Source of the DNA: Thermoleophilia bacterium | GTDB lineage: Bacteria; Actinomycetota; Thermoleophilia; Miltoncostaeales; Miltoncostaeaceae | NCBI GenBank assembly: GCA_017882545.1 | Contig: JADGPG010000072.1 | Coordinates: 1 to 64,000, forward strand | DNA: 64,000 nucleotides | Direction of reading: 5' to 3' | Part shown: one piece after another, positions 43,051 to 52,781 of the stretch | Numbering within the stretch: position 1 is the stretch's first letter | Layout: each line of letters opens with the position of its first letter | Translations under genes and position numbers: made by a program | Notes under the pieces: model-generated | Told to the model about the DNA's origin: nothing | Database searches by the model: none | What the model saw: the letters and a program-made list of their open reading frames with translations, nothing else

Positions 43051-44079
43051 TCAGCCGACGAGCGCCTGGGCCGTCTCGCAAAAGGCCGCCACGAGCGCGA
43101 CCGATGCGTCCAGATCGTCGGGATGCAGCGTCTCGACCGACTGATGGACGTAGCGCGTCGGGATCGAGACACACCCGGCGATCGCACCGTCGCCCGACAG
43201 CTGCAGTTCCCGGGTGTCGGTGCCCCCCCGCGGCATGATCTCCAGCTGATGGCGAATTCCGCGCGCCGCAGCCACCTCCAGCAGATGCTCGACGACCGCC
43301 GTGGGCACGATGACGCTCGTGTCATACACCTTGATCGCCGCCCCTCCCCCGACCACCGACACCTGCTGGTGCGGCTGCGTGCCGGGTCCGTCGTTGGCGA
43401 GCGTGATGTCCATCGCAAGCGCGACATCCGGGCGGATCCGGGCGGCCGCTACGCGGGCACCGCGAAGGCCCACCTCCTCTTGGACGGCGGCGACGGCGAA
43501 TATCTCGCAGTCGTGCGCCTCGAGGGCGCGCATCGCCTCGATCATCACGTACAGGCCGGCGCGGTTGTCAAGACTCTTGCTGGTGACCAGGTCGCCCAGG
43601 CGCGAGAGCTCCCGCTCGCGGGTCACGACGTCCCCGGGGCGGACGAGCTCGCGGACGCGCTCGGCCGGCAGGCCGACGTCCACGTAGAAGTCCTCGAGCT
43701 TCGGTGCGCGCTTGCGGTCCTCGTCGCTCATCAAGTGCACGGCGGTCGTACCCATCACCCCGAGCAGGTCGTCCCGACCGTGGACGATCACCCGCTGAGC
43801 GGTAAGCGTCTTCGCGTCGAACCCCCCGAGGGGCAGCACCCGTAAAAAGCCGGAGTCTTCGATGTGCTGGACCATGAACGCGATCTCATCCATGTGGGCG
43901 CACAGCATCAAGCGCGGGCCTGGTCCGGCCTTCCGGGCGACGAAGTTGCCGAGGGGATCGGTCGAGGTCTCGTCGGCGAGGGGTGCGAGCTCGCGCGCGA
44001 CGACGCGCCGGATCGCCTCCTCGTGCCCCGGGGCACCTGGGGTCCTGCAGAGCTCGGCAAGCAGGTCGAAGTTCACCAT
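43051..44079 (-). CDS. M42-family metallo-aminopeptidase
   Basis: The product has 342 residues from ATG 44079. M42 motifs: LMLCAHMDEIAFMV (His, Asp), TSKSLDNRAGLYVM (bridging Asp), AVQEEVGLRGARVA (catalytic Glu pair), AMDITLAND (Asp) and RYVHQSVE (His). It forms tetrahedral peptidases or related glucanases in the family. TAGCGT on the minus strand ends four bases before the ATG. It stands between cdsA and dxr, genes usually adjacent. Confidence 0.9.
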   Translation of the reverse strand: MVNFDLLAELCRTPGAPGHEEAIRRVVARELAPLADETSTDPLGNFVARKAGPGPRLMLCAHMDEIAFMVQHIEDSGFLRVLPLGGFDAKTLTAQRVIVHGRDDLLGVMGTTAVHLMSDEDRKRAPKLEDFYVDVGLPAERVRELVRPGDVVTRERELSRLGDLVTSKSLDNRAGLYVMIEAMRALEAHDCEIFAVAAVQEEVGLRGARVAAARIRPDVALAMDITLANDGPGTQPHQQVSVVGGGAAIKVYDTSVIVPTAVVEHLLEVAAARGIRHQLEIMPRGGTDTRELQLSGDGAIAGCVSIPTRYVHQSVETLHPDDLDASVALVAAFCETAQALVG

Positions 44080-44135
44080 CGCCACGCTACAGGGCGCGGG
44101 ATGTCGGCGATCATTTGTATGCTTATGATCATGTG

Positions 44136-44624
44136 GTGGCGACCTGGGATTCGGGGATGACCAACACCCCGTCGTCCGTCGGTCCGATGACCGTCGAAGC
44201 GCTGTTGAGCTGGCGCCTGGTCGTCGCCGGGCGTCTCGTGCGCACGATGGCCGACGCGCGCCTGAGCGGCCAGGCGGGCGGGGCACCGGCATTGGGAGCG
44301 TTGCTGCGCCTGGCCGACGAAGACGGAATCAGCCAAGCCGAGCTCGCCCGCCGCCAGCGCGTCGAGGCACCGAGCATGTGCCGGATGGTCGACCGGCTCG
44401 AACGGGACGGTCTTGTCCGGCGCGATCGCGACGATCTCGATCGCCGGGTCATCCGCGTGCGAATCACGGCCGAGGGCCGTGACGCGGCCGCAGCGGGCCG
44501 CGAATCGGTCGCGGAAATCGAGGCGCGCGCCTTCGAAGCCCTGACCGTCGACGAGCGCCAGACGCTTGCCGACCTGCTCGGGCGCCTGCTGGACGGACTC
44601 CCGGAGATTGGAGACACGCCATAG
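44136..44624 (+). CDS. MarR-family transcriptional regulator
   Basis: The product has 162 residues from GTG 44136, chosen because TATGAT (44124-44129) ends six bases upstream; ATG 44157 is the alternative. MarR winged helix: GISQAELARRQRVEAPSMCR, MVDRLERDGLVRRDRDDLDR and RVIRVRITAEG. Probably represses itself and the following exporter until a ligand binds. Divergent from the M42 gene. Its stop is in an ATAG that may start the transporter. Confidence 0.9.
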   Translation: MATWDSGMTNTPSSVGPMTVEALLSWRLVVAGRLVRTMADARLSGQAGGAPALGALLRLADEDGISQAELARRQRVEAPSMCRMVDRLERDGLVRRDRDDLDRRVIRVRITAEGRDAAAAGRESVAEIEARAFEALTVDERQTLADLLGRLLDGLPEIGDTP

Positions 44625-46087
44625 TCGCCCGCGGCAACCTCAAACTCACGATGGCGGGCCTGATCGTCAGTTCGCTCGCGTTCGCCCTGATGCAGACCCT
44701 GGTGATCCCGGCGCTGCCGGTACTCCAGGCCGACCTGCACACCTCCGCCCAATGGATCACCTGGACCGTCTCCATCTACCTGCTGACGGGATCTGTGGCG
44801 ACGCCGATCATCGGCCGTCTCGGAGACCAGTACGGCAAGGTGCGGATGATGCTCGTCGCCCTGACGTCGTTCTTCGTCGGGTCGATCGGGTGCCTGTTGT
44901 CGTGGAATGTGGCGTCACTGATCGCCTTTCGCGGGATGCAAGGCGTCGGCGCTGCCGTGTTCCCGCTCGCCTACGCGATCATCCGCGATGAGTTCCCTGA
45001 GGAAAAGTGGAGCGTGACGATGGGCACGGTCTCATCGACCCTCGGCGTCGGCGGCGGGCTTGGCATCGTGCTGTCTGGCCTGATCGTCGACAACATGAAC
45101 TGGCGCTGGCTGTTCGTGGTGTCCGCGCTGATCGGCCTCGTCGCGCTGGTGTTGGTCTGGCGCTTCATTCCGGAGTCCCCGGTCCGCGCCCCGGCCAAGC
45201 CCGACATCCTCGGCGCGCTGCTGTTGTCGGCGGGCCTGGTCGCGTTGCTCGTCGCGCTGACCGAAGGGCAGCCGCAGGGGTGGCAGTCGACGTTCGTCCT
45301 GGGAATGTTCGCCGCCGCTGTGGTGTGTCTTGTCGTTTGGGGTGTCGTCGAAGCGCGCGTGGCCCAACCAATGGTCGACATGCGCATGCTGGTCCGCCGC
45401 CCGGTGCTGTTTACGAACCTGACCGCCCTACTGTCGGGCCTTTCGCTGTACGCAACGTGGGTGCTCCTGCCGACGTTCTTCCAGCTTCCCGCGAGTCTTC
45501 CGGCCGCGTACCAGCCATTGGCCGACTACGGCTTCGGGTTGAGCGTGCTGGCGGCGGGCCTCTGGATCCTTCCCTGCAGTTGCGCGATCGTCGTTGCCGG
45601 GCCGATCGGCGGCATCATGGGACGCCGCTTCGGCCCGCGAATCCCGCTCGCGCTGGGGATGTTCCTGTTCGCGATCGGAGCAGCCTCAATTGCGCTCTTC
45701 CACAGCACGGTCGTGGAGGTCTCCATGGCCTTTATGGTCTGCGGCGTCGGTATCGGCTTCGCCTTCGCTGCGATGCCGCGCCTGATCGTCGGCGCGGTCG
45801 CACCGTCCGAGACCGGCGTGGCGACCGGAATGAACAACGTCGTCCGGACCATTGGCGGGGTCATCGGCGCCCAAGTCGCCGCCGCATTGTTGGCCGCCAA
45901 CACGTGGCCCGGTGAGTCGGTCCCGACGATCAACGGCTTCGTTCTCTCGTTCTGGCTGAGTGCATTCTGCGCCTTGATCGGCGTCGCCACCGCGCTGTTG
46001 GTGACCGGTGGCGGGCGGTGGCGCGTGGTCCGTGCGCACGTCGAACCGGCGACGGCGGAGCGGACCCCGGCAACGGAACTCGCCTGA
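44621..46087 (+). CDS. MFS transporter, DHA2 (EmrB/QacA) type
   Basis: The product has 488 residues from ATA 44621 or 478 from ATG 44651. The ATA overlaps the marR stop as ATAG and adds VARGNLKLT before the first helix, a stretch of the kind usually present in such exporters; the ATG would begin inside helix 1. About 14 TM helices; motif A GRLGDQYGKVRMM, motif B IAFRGMQGVGAAVFPLAYA, motif C GVGGGLGIVLSGL. Probably drug efflux under MarR control. Its stop codon abuts the convergent cdsA stop directly. Confidence 0.9.
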   Translation: MVARGNLKLTMAGLIVSSLAFALMQTLVIPALPVLQADLHTSAQWITWTVSIYLLTGSVATPIIGRLGDQYGKVRMMLVALTSFFVGSIGCLLSWNVASLIAFRGMQGVGAAVFPLAYAIIRDEFPEEKWSVTMGTVSSTLGVGGGLGIVLSGLIVDNMNWRWLFVVSALIGLVALVLVWRFIPESPVRAPAKPDILGALLLSAGLVALLVALTEGQPQGWQSTFVLGMFAAAVVCLVVWGVVEARVAQPMVDMRMLVRRPVLFTNLTALLSGLSLYATWVLLPTFFQLPASLPAAYQPLADYGFGLSVLAAGLWILPCSCAIVVAGPIGGIMGRRFGPRIPLALGMFLFAIGAASIALFHSTVVEVSMAFMVCGVGIGFAFAAMPRLIVGAVAPSETGVATGMNNVVRTIGGVIGAQVAAALLAANTWPGESVPTINGFVLSFWLSAFCALIGVATALLVTGGGRWRVVRAHVEPATAERTPATELA

Positions 46088-47116
46088 TCACATCAGCCAG
46101 ACCGTCACGAAGTAGGCGGCGACGGTCGCAAACATCAGCGCGTCAAAGCGGTCGAGGACGCCCCCGTGGGCCATCAGCAGGCGGCCCGAATCCTTGACCC
46201 CGATGTCCCGCTTGAGCATCGACTCGAACAGATCGCCAACGAAGCCCGCCGCGCAAATCGCCAGGCCGATGATCACCGAGTCCCACCCGGACAGCCAGTC
46301 CATGTAGAGCCCGGCGACCCAGACGGCGGCGGTCCCGACGACGACCCCGGTGATCAGACCCTCGAGCGTCTTCCCCGGCGAGATGAGTGGCGCAAGGCGG
46401 CGACGCCCCCACAGCTTTCCGCCGACGAACGACGCGCTGTCGAACGCCCACACCCCGACCAGCACATTCGCGACGGCGGCGCCGCCGTGCGGGAGCTGCC
46501 GGGTCGCCACCAGCAGCCCGAACGGAAGCGCGACATACGCCAGCCCGAACGCCGTGACGGCCATGCGGGCGGTGATCTCGTCCCTGCGCGCCACCAGCAG
46601 GCCGGCCAGGGCCACACATCCCATGCCGATCGACAGACCGAGCATCACGCCGCGGTCGGACGAGCTCAGGGCCCATGGGAGGGCGACCGCCGCGATCACG
46701 CCAAGATACCCCGCCCATCGCAGCGGCCGCCACGCTGCCGTCAGCGAATAGAACTCGTAGAGGGCCAGGATCGCGATGAGGCCGGCAACCAGGGCAAACA
46801 GTCCGCCGCCGACGACAACCACCGCGATCGCCACAACGATCCCCGGTATTGCGACAGCCAGACGGGACCCCAAACCGCCACCGCGCCGCAATCGATCCCG
46901 TACCGAGGGCCCGCGCGGGACCGGTTCGGCGGGCCAATCCTCACCGTCGTCAAACCAGTCCTCATCGTCGCCCGGGGCGGGCACGGAATGGCTCGAGCCC
47001 GGTGCGGCACTGTCGTCGCCGCGCAGCGTCACAAACTCGTCGTGGGCCTCGACGTCCGGGATGTGGACATCATCGTCCCGCCGCCTCCGGCGGAATCGGT
47101 CGAAACGGGAGCTCAC
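46088..47116 (-). CDS. cdsA: Phosphatidate cytidylyltransferase
   Basis: The product has 342 residues. The first 75 are a hydrophilic, very acidic extension (DDEDWFDDGEDWPAEP), then about eight TM helices. The family signature near the end reads KRDIGVKDSGRLL and HGGVLDRFDALMF (usual PGHGG is MAHGG here). It makes CDP-diacylglycerol, used by PgsA. Start overlaps the uppS stop (GTGA). Confidence 0.94.
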   Translation of the reverse strand: MSSRFDRFRRRRRDDDVHIPDVEAHDEFVTLRGDDSAAPGSSHSVPAPGDDEDWFDDGEDWPAEPVPRGPSVRDRLRRGGGLGSRLAVAIPGIVVAIAVVVVGGGLFALVAGLIAILALYEFYSLTAAWRPLRWAGYLGVIAAVALPWALSSSDRGVMLGLSIGMGCVALAGLLVARRDEITARMAVTAFGLAYVALPFGLLVATRQLPHGGAAVANVLVGVWAFDSASFVGGKLWGRRRLAPLISPGKTLEGLITGVVVGTAAVWVAGLYMDWLSGWDSVIIGLAICAAGFVGDLFESMLKRDIGVKDSGRLLMAHGGVLDRFDALMFATVAAYFVTVWLM

Positions 47117-47877
47117 CGGCCGCCGAACCTGCGCTCACGAGACGCGTAGTCGGCGATCGCGGCCTCGAGGTCATCGGCGCCGAAGTCGGGCCACATCGCC
47201 GGGGAGAAGTACAACTCCGAGTACGCGGACTGCCACAGCAAGAAGTTGGACAGCCGCTGCTCGCCGCTGGTACGGATGACAAGTTCCGGATCGCGGAGGT
47301 CGCCGTCGTAGAGTGCCGCGCGGAATTCGTCCTCGGTTGGCTCGGCCACACCACGCGCGGCGAGCGCGGCGGCTGCATCCAGGATCTCCTGACGCCCGCC
47401 GTAGTTCATGGCGATGAACAGCCGTAGGCGCGAGTTGCCGGCGGTCAGACCCTCGGCCTCGTCGATGCGGGCCCGCAGGCCCGCATCGAGATCCGTCCGA
47501 CGACCGATGAACCGGATCCGCACGCCCTCGGCATGCAACTCGGGGACCTCGCGGTCGATCATCTCGGAAAACAGGACCATAAGGTCGTCGACCTCATCCT
47601 GCGGACGCCGCCAATTCTCCGTCGAGAACGAGAACACGGTCAGGTCGCGAACCCCAAGGTCGCCGGCACGACGCACGACATCCTTGAGCGCCCGAGCCCC
47701 TGCGCGGTGCCCGGCGCCGGTCGGCAGGCCGTGGGCCCGGGCCCAGCGTCCATTACCGTCCATGATGATCGCGATCGACTCCGGAACGCGCGCGAGCGGG
47801 ACGCGCGGCTGGGAACGGGCGGCCCTGCCCAGCCCGAGTACCGAGCGGGCGGCCGACAGGCGCGACGCGATGGTCAT
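47113..47877 (-). CDS. uppS: Isoprenyl transferase (undecaprenyl diphosphate synthase)
   Basis: The product has 254 residues. Motifs: IAIIMDGNGRWARAHG (catalytic Asp), RAGARALKDVVRRAGDLGV, FSFSTENWRRP, and IRTSGEQRLSNFLLWQSAYSE. It extends farnesyl diphosphate to the C55 lipid carrier of wall synthesis. Lies 34 bases after frr and overlaps cdsA. Confidence 0.97.
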   Translation of the reverse strand: MTIASRLSAARSVLGLGRAARSQPRVPLARVPESIAIIMDGNGRWARAHGLPTGAGHRAGARALKDVVRRAGDLGVRDLTVFSFSTENWRRPQDEVDDLMVLFSEMIDREVPELHAEGVRIRFIGRRTDLDAGLRARIDEAEGLTAGNSRLRLFIAMNYGGRQEILDAAAALAARGVAEPTEDEFRAALYDGDLRDPELVIRTSGEQRLSNFLLWQSAYSELYFSPAMWPDFGADDLEAAIADYASRERRFGGR

Positions 47878-47911
47878 TTCAGTCGGTGCCGGGGTCCGTG
47901 ACGGCGGGCCG

Positions 47912-48469
47912 TCAGACCTCGAGGATCTCGGCTTCTTTGCGGTGAAGCTGCTCGTCGATGATCTTGATCTCCGCGTCGGTCAGCTTCTGGACGTCATCGT
48001 GCAGCCGGCCGACCTCGTTCTTGGAGATCTCACCCTCCTTCTCCGCACGCTTGACCTCGTTGAGGACGTCGCGACGCACGTTGCGAACCGCCACCCGGGC
48101 CTCCTCGGCCATCTTGCCCACGAGCTTCACGAACTCCTTGCGCCGCTCTTCGGACAGTTGCGGGATCCCGATCCGGATGATCTGGCCGTCGTTGTTCGGG
48201 GTCAGACCCAGGTCGCTCTCTTGGATCGCCTTCTCGATACTCTGGAACAGGCCGCGATCGTACGGATGGATAGTGAGCAACCGGGCCTCGGGGGCCGAGA
48301 TCGTCGCCAGCTGGTTCAGCGGGGTCTTGGCACCGTACGCATCCACCTGGACGCGGTCCAGCAGGGCGGTGCTCGCGCGCCCGGTGCGGACCGAATTGAG
48401 TTCATGCGCGAACGCACGGGATGCACCTTCCATCCGCCGCTTGGCGTCGCCGAGTCGCTGTGTCGTCAC
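47912..48469 (-). CDS. frr: Ribosome recycling factor
   Basis: The product has 185 residues, the standard length. Typical stretches: LNSVRTGRASTALLDRVQVD, PLNQLATISAPEARLLTIHP, and the late VRNVRRDVLNEVKRAEKEGE. It splits post-termination ribosomes with EF-G. Ten bases separate it from pyrH. Confidence 0.98.
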   Translation of the reverse strand: MTTQRLGDAKRRMEGASRAFAHELNSVRTGRASTALLDRVQVDAYGAKTPLNQLATISAPEARLLTIHPYDRGLFQSIEKAIQESDLGLTPNNDGQIIRIGIPQLSEERRKEFVKLVGKMAEEARVAVRNVRRDVLNEVKRAEKEGEISKNEVGRLHDDVQKLTDAEIKIIDEQLHRKEAEILEV

Positions 48470-48479
48470 GATCTGCTCC

Positions 48480-49247
48480 TTACTCCGTGATCACGCGGGT
48501 GCCGATGTGTTCGCCGGCGAGGATTCGCCCGATGTTGGACTCGTCGGCCATGTTGAACACGAGGATCGGCAGGCGGTTGTCCATGCACAGCGTCAGGGCC
48601 GTCGTGTCCATGACACGCAGTCCACGCTCGATCGCTTCCATGTGGGTGATCTGCGGGAGCAGCGTTGCGTCCGACACCTCGCGCGGGTCTGCGTCGAGGA
48701 CCCCGTCGACATTGTTCTTGGCCATGAGGATGCATTCCGCGCCGATTTCCAGGGCCCGGAGTGCGGCGGTGGTGTCGGTGGTAAAGAACGGATTGCCGGT
48801 ACCCCCGGCAAAGATCACCACACGCTGCTTTTCCAGGTGTCGCATCGCCCGACGCCGGATGTACGGCTCGGCGACCTCCTGCATTGCGATCGCCGACTGA
48901 ACACGAGTCGTGAGCCCAAGCTTCTCGAGGGCATCCTGGATGGCCAGTGCATTGAGGACGGTGGCGATCATGCCCATGTAGTCGGCGGTTGAACGGTCCA
49001 TCCCTGCCGCGGTACCGCTGACACCCCGGAAGATATTGCCTGCACCGACGACGATCGCCACCTCGACGCCCAGCCCGGCCGCCAGCCGGACCTGCCGTGC
49101 GACGGCGGTCACGCGATCGGGGTCGATCCCGTACTCCCCGGAGCCCATCAGGGCCTCGCCCGACAGTTTCAGGACGACGCGCCTGTAGACCGACGCCGGC
49201 GCACCGGCCCCGGTCGACGCGCCGGACTGTTGCGGGCTACTGCCCAC
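48480..49247 (-). CDS. pyrH: UMP kinase
   Basis: The product has 255 residues from GTG 49247, which overlaps the tsf stop by 11 bases; the longer frame upstream is inside tsf. [13 protein letters not shown] is the conserved start of the fold; [45 protein letters not shown] and the [11 protein letters not shown] segment are all present. It makes UDP from UMP. Confidence 0.96.
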   Translation of the reverse strand: MGSSPQQSGASTGAGAPASVYRRVVLKLSGEALMGSGEYGIDPDRVTAVARQVRLAAGLGVEVAIVVGAGNIFRGVSGTAAGMDRSTADYMGMIATVLNALAIQDALEKLGLTTRVQSAIAMQEVAEPYIRRRAMRHLEKQRVVIFAGGTGNPFFTTDTTAALRALEIGAECILMAKNNVDGVLDADPREVSDATLLPQITHMEAIERGLRVMDTTALTLCMDNRLPILVFNMADESNIGRILAGEHIGTRVITE

Positions 49248-49845
49248 CGAGCTCGAATCTGACAAACCGGCGGATGGTGATGTTCTCCCCCACCTCCGCT
49301 GAGAGGCGTGCCCGGAGCTCCTCGACCGTCGGCGGCTTCTTCTCGCCGGTGTCGCGGACGAACTCCTGGTCCAGCAGGCAGATCTCCTTGAGACGCTTCG
49401 CCATCCGGCCCTCGACGGCCCGCTCCCGCGCCTGCTCGGGAATGTCCTTGGACTGCTCGGTGGCGATGTCACGCTCGGTCGCGACCCACTCCGCCGGAAC
49501 GTCGTCCGCGTGGACGAAGAGCGGGTTCATCGCCGCAATCTGAATCGCCACGTCGTGCACAAAGTTCTTGAACGGCTCGCTGCGGGCGACGAAGTCGGTC
49601 TCGCAGTTGACCTCGACGAGGACGCCCACACGGCCTCCCTGGTGGATATAGCTGTCGCAGACGCCCTCGTTTGCGGTCCGGCCGGCGCGCTTCTCGGCCG
49701 CGGCGACACCCCTCTTGCGCAGCAACGTGACCGCGGCCTCCGCGTCACCGCCAGTCTCCTCAAGCGCTTTCTTGCAGTCCATCATTCCCGCGCCGGTCTT
49801 CTCGCGCAGATCCTTTACCTGCTTCGCCGAAATGGCGGTGCTCAC
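49237..49845 (-). CDS. tsf: Elongation factor Ts
   Basis: The product has 202 residues, the short form common in Gram-positives. [21 protein letters not shown] and the following ATLLRKRG-like [18 protein letters not shown] are conserved; [14 protein letters not shown] is the central signature. It recharges EF-Tu with GTP. GTG start with AAGGAG eight bases upstream. Confidence 0.97.
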   Translation of the reverse strand: MSTAISAKQVKDLREKTGAGMMDCKKALEETGGDAEAAVTLLRKRGVAAAEKRAGRTANEGVCDSYIHQGGRVGVLVEVNCETDFVARSEPFKNFVHDVAIQIAAMNPLFVHADDVPAEWVATERDIATEQSKDIPEQARERAVEGRMAKRLKEICLLDQEFVRDTGEKKPPTVEELRARLSAEVGENITIRRFVRFELGGQ

Positions 49846-49888
49846 TCGATGTACTCCTTGCTTCGAACGGGACGGGACTGGACGGCGC

Positions 49889-50752
49889 CTACTCGGCGGC
49901 CGGTGCGTCCTCGACGATCTCGGTCACGGCCACAACCGCTTCTGTGCCGTCGGTTTTGGCGACCTCGACGATCTCGGTCACGGCGACGACCTCTTCCGTG
50001 CCCTCGGCGGTGGCGATCTCCGCGACCTCGACGACCTCGACGACCTCCGGCTCACCGACGGCAGCACCCGTGAGTCCCTTACCCTCAAGGATTGCGTCGG
50101 CGAGCGCGCCCAGCACCAGCGTGCACGAGCGGATCGCATCGTCATTGCCCGGGATCACGTACGTGGCCTCGTCCGGGTCGCAATTGGTGTCGACCAGGCC
50201 GATGATCGGAATCCCGAGACGGTTGGCCTCGCGGACCGCGATCATCTCCTTCTTGAGATCGACTACCACGATCGCGTCGGGAAGTCGCTGCATCTCGGCG
50301 ACGCCCCCAAGATTCGTCTCAAGCTTCTCGAGCTCTGCCGTCTTGGTCAGCCGCTCGCGTGTCGGCAGCAGGGCGAGTTGCCCTTCGCGCTGCTGCACCC
50401 GCAGCTGGTGGAGCTGCTTGACGCGCGAGGCCATCGTGCCCCAGTTCGTCAAGAGGCCACCGAGCCACCGGTGCGACACGTACGGCATGCCGCAGCGCAG
50501 CGCCTGCGAACGCACCGCGTCCTGGGTCTGCTTCTTGGTTCCGACGAACATGACCGTGCCGCCGCGCTCGGAGATGGCCCGGCACACGTCCTGGGCCCGC
50601 TCGAGCAGGACGATCGTCTGCTGCAAGTCGATGATGTAGATGCCGCCACGCTCACCGAAAATGTAGCGCTTCATCTTCGGGTTCCAACGGCGGGTCTGGT
50701 GGCCGAAATGCACGCCAGACTCCAGCAATTGCTTCATCGTGACCTTGGACAC
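49889..50752 (-). CDS. rpsB: 30S ribosomal protein S2 with repeated acidic tail
   Basis: The product has 287 residues from GTG 50752, with GAGGAG five bases upstream. [35 protein letters not shown] and [10 protein letters not shown] identify S2. The conserved part ends near residue 240. The tail has two 18-residue tandem copies (starting [10 protein letters not shown] and [10 protein letters not shown], both ending in AVTEIVE plus one residue), encoded at 49961-50014 and 49907-49960, then APAAE. Acidic tails on S2 are known in actinobacteria, but this duplication looks recent. Confidence 0.97.
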   Translation of the reverse strand: MSKVTMKQLLESGVHFGHQTRRWNPKMKRYIFGERGGIYIIDLQQTIVLLERAQDVCRAISERGGTVMFVGTKKQTQDAVRSQALRCGMPYVSHRWLGGLLTNWGTMASRVKQLHQLRVQQREGQLALLPTRERLTKTAELEKLETNLGGVAEMQRLPDAIVVVDLKKEMIAVREANRLGIPIIGLVDTNCDPDEATYVIPGNDDAIRSCTLVLGALADAILEGKGLTGAAVGEPEVVEVVEVAEIATAEGTEEVVAVTEIVEVAKTDGTEAVVAVTEIVEDAPAAE

Positions 50753-50926
50753 GAAAGCTCCTCGCGTGATGGTTGACATGTGGTTCCGCCGTGTTCCCGA
50801 TGGACCCTGCACACCGAACGGGTGCGGGCACCGCCACCGGAATGACCCACGACGGGTCGATTGGACAGTGCGACCTTCAGCGCGGGATATTAGCGCGCCG
50901 TCGTCGCCGTCGTGGCGGCGCTTCCG
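50753..50926 (-). promoter_or_regulatory. rpsB promoter and leader region
   Basis: No gene is seen between rluD and rpsB. On the minus strand a GCGCCG/CGGCGC hairpin precedes TAATAT (50887-50892), a good -10 box, leaving a leader of about 130 nt before rpsB. Many bacteria bind S2 to the rpsB leader to regulate it. I cannot tell whether such an element is here. Confidence 0.45.
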
Positions 50927-51886
50927 CTATGGATCGACCCGCGACCGCTCGCGCGCGACGCTCAGGTGAAGGTCGTGCGGCAGCGGGCTCTCGAGCTCGA
51001 TACGCGGGAAGCCGTCAACCGGATGGTCGAAAGCCAGTCGGTACGCGTGCAGGAACTGGCGGTCGAGTCCGCGCCTGTCGGCCCGCCGGCCGTAGACGGG
51101 ATCACCCACGACCGGAAACCCCGCCGACTCGAGATGCACGCGGATTTGGTGGGTGCGCCCGGTCTCCAGGCGTGCCTCACACAGCGCCACGCCCTCGAGT
51201 TGCTCGAGCACGCGCAGGTGCGTCACCGCATCGCGCCCCATCCCCTCGGGGACGACCGCCATTCGGAGTCGGTCCCGGGGATGGCGCGCGATCGGCCGGT
51301 CGACGCTGAACGCCGGGGGTGGCGTGCCGTAGACGAGGACCAGGTACCGCCGCTCAATCCGGCGATTGCGAAGCATCCGCTGCAGCCGACGATGGACCCG
51401 CTCTGAGCGCGCGACAACCATCAGACCGCTCGTGTCGCGATCCAGGCGATGGACGATGCCCGGCCGCGTTGGATCGTCGCCACCGGCGGCGGCGTGACCA
51501 AGCAGACCGTGCACGAGCGTGCCCGTGGCGTGCCCGCGCGCCGGGTGCACCACTAGGCCGGACGGCTTGTCGACCACGATCAGGTGCTCGTCTTCATACG
51601 CGATCCCGAACGCGACCCCCGGGTCCGGTGCCAGCTCGCTGACGGGCTCCGCCCGGGGCCGCACGACAACCCGGGACCCGGCCGCAAGGGTGTCGCGCTT
51701 GCGCGGCACACGACCATCGACGGTCACGCGGCCTTCGCCGATCAGGCGCTGGGCCTCCGCACGGCTGCCGATCCCCGGCAGCCCCGCGACGAACACGTCG
51801 ACCCGGGCGCCAGCGCTGGCTCCGGCAACACCTGCCGCGATCGGCGAGGGGTCCGCGCTCAGGACGATCGCCCCGCTATCGGACAT
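50927..51886 (-). CDS. 23S rRNA pseudouridine synthase, RluD family
   Basis: The product has 319 residues from ATG 51886. N-terminal S4-like domain (SRAEAQRLIGEGRVTVDGRV), then the RluA/RluD catalytic domain with PGIVHRLDRDTSGLMVVARS (catalytic Asp) and RLETGRTHQIRVHLESAGFP. It probably modifies helix 69 of 23S rRNA. Follows lspA by 20 bases, the usual neighbour. Confidence 0.93.
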   Translation of the reverse strand: MSDSGAIVLSADPSPIAAGVAGASAGARVDVFVAGLPGIGSRAEAQRLIGEGRVTVDGRVPRKRDTLAAGSRVVVRPRAEPVSELAPDPGVAFGIAYEDEHLIVVDKPSGLVVHPARGHATGTLVHGLLGHAAAGGDDPTRPGIVHRLDRDTSGLMVVARSERVHRRLQRMLRNRRIERRYLVLVYGTPPPAFSVDRPIARHPRDRLRMAVVPEGMGRDAVTHLRVLEQLEGVALCEARLETGRTHQIRVHLESAGFPVVGDPVYGRRADRRGLDRQFLHAYRLAFDHPVDGFPRIELESPLPHDLHLSVARERSRVDP

Positions 51887-51906
51887 GTGTGTGCCACCCT
51901 CACCGC

Positions 51907-52449
51907 TCAGGTTCCGACGGCGTCGTGGTCCTCGTCGTCCCCCTGCAGCAGACCCCATACGATCAGGACCGCGCCGACGGTGATGCACGCGTCGGCCAGG
52001 TTGAACGTCGGCCAGAATGAGAAGTCGATGTAGTCGGTCACGCCGCCGTGGACGAGCCGGTCCGCCAGGTTGCCCAGGCTCCCGCCGACCAGCAGCCCGG
52101 CCCCGGTCGCCGCGATCAGGTTGCGATGCACCAGACGGGCCAGGAACACGGCGATCGCGCACAGCGCCAGAACCGTGATGATCGCCACGTAGGCCTGCCG
52201 TCCGGGGAACATCCCAAACGCGATGCCGTGGTTGGTGACGCGCAGGATCGACAGGAATCCGGTGATCGTCCACCCTTCCCCGACCTCGAGCTGCCCGCGG
52301 ATGATTGCCTTCACGATCTGGTCGAAGATCAGCACGACGACCGCCACGATCCCCAGGCGGGTCCACCGCTCTCGGGCTTCGCGGCGCAGGCGGCGTTCGG
52401 TGGCCATCCGCACGTCATCCGCGCTGAGCGCACCGCGGACCTCGCTCAC
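51907..52449 (-). CDS. lspA: Lipoprotein signal peptidase
   Basis: The product has 180 residues from GTG 52449 (GTGA overlap with the yggU-like gene). A basic cytoplasmic N-terminal extension of about 35 residues is followed by four TM helices. Catalytic Asp residues are in GNLADRLVHGGVTDYIDF and FNLADACITVG. It cuts lipoprotein signal peptides. Confidence 0.94.
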   Translation of the reverse strand: MSEVRGALSADDVRMATERRLRREARERWTRLGIVAVVVLIFDQIVKAIIRGQLEVGEGWTITGFLSILRVTNHGIAFGMFPGRQAYVAIITVLALCAIAVFLARLVHRNLIAATGAGLLVGGSLGNLADRLVHGGVTDYIDFSFWPTFNLADACITVGAVLIVWGLLQGDDEDHDAVGT

Positions 52450-52781
52450 GACTTCCCCGTCAGCGGCCCGAGCCGGGCGACAAGGGCCGCGGCCACCGTG
52501 TCTGGTGCGCCATCGATTTCGACCAGCTTGCGCGCCCCGGACGATCCGCGGCCGACCCGGACCGCATTCGCCCGCACCCCCGCGGCGTCGGCGAGATACG
52601 CGCACAGCGCGGCGTTGGATTGGCCCTTGTGGGGCGCGGCGGCAATCTGGATACGCACCGCACCATCCTGGAGTCCCACAACCTGGGTCCGACGGGCACG
52701 GGGCACGGCTTTCACACTGACCACGACCCCATCATCCCGCATCCGCAGCCAGGCGGGCAGTCCCGTCGGCTCAGAAGCCAT
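52446..52781 (-). CDS. DUF167/YggU-family protein
   Basis: The product has 111 residues from ATG 52781. The family pattern VSVKAVPRARRTQVVGL, IQIAAAPHKGQSNAAL and VGRGSSGARKLVEIDG is clear. Function unknown. Its start overlaps the yggT-like stop by 11 bases and its stop overlaps lspA, so it is tightly coupled in the division-envelope gene row. Confidence 0.88.
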   Translation of the reverse strand: MASEPTGLPAWLRMRDDGVVVSVKAVPRARRTQVVGLQDGAVRIQIAAAPHKGQSNAALCAYLADAAGVRANAVRVGRGSSGARKLVEIDGAPDTVAAALVARLGPLTGKS

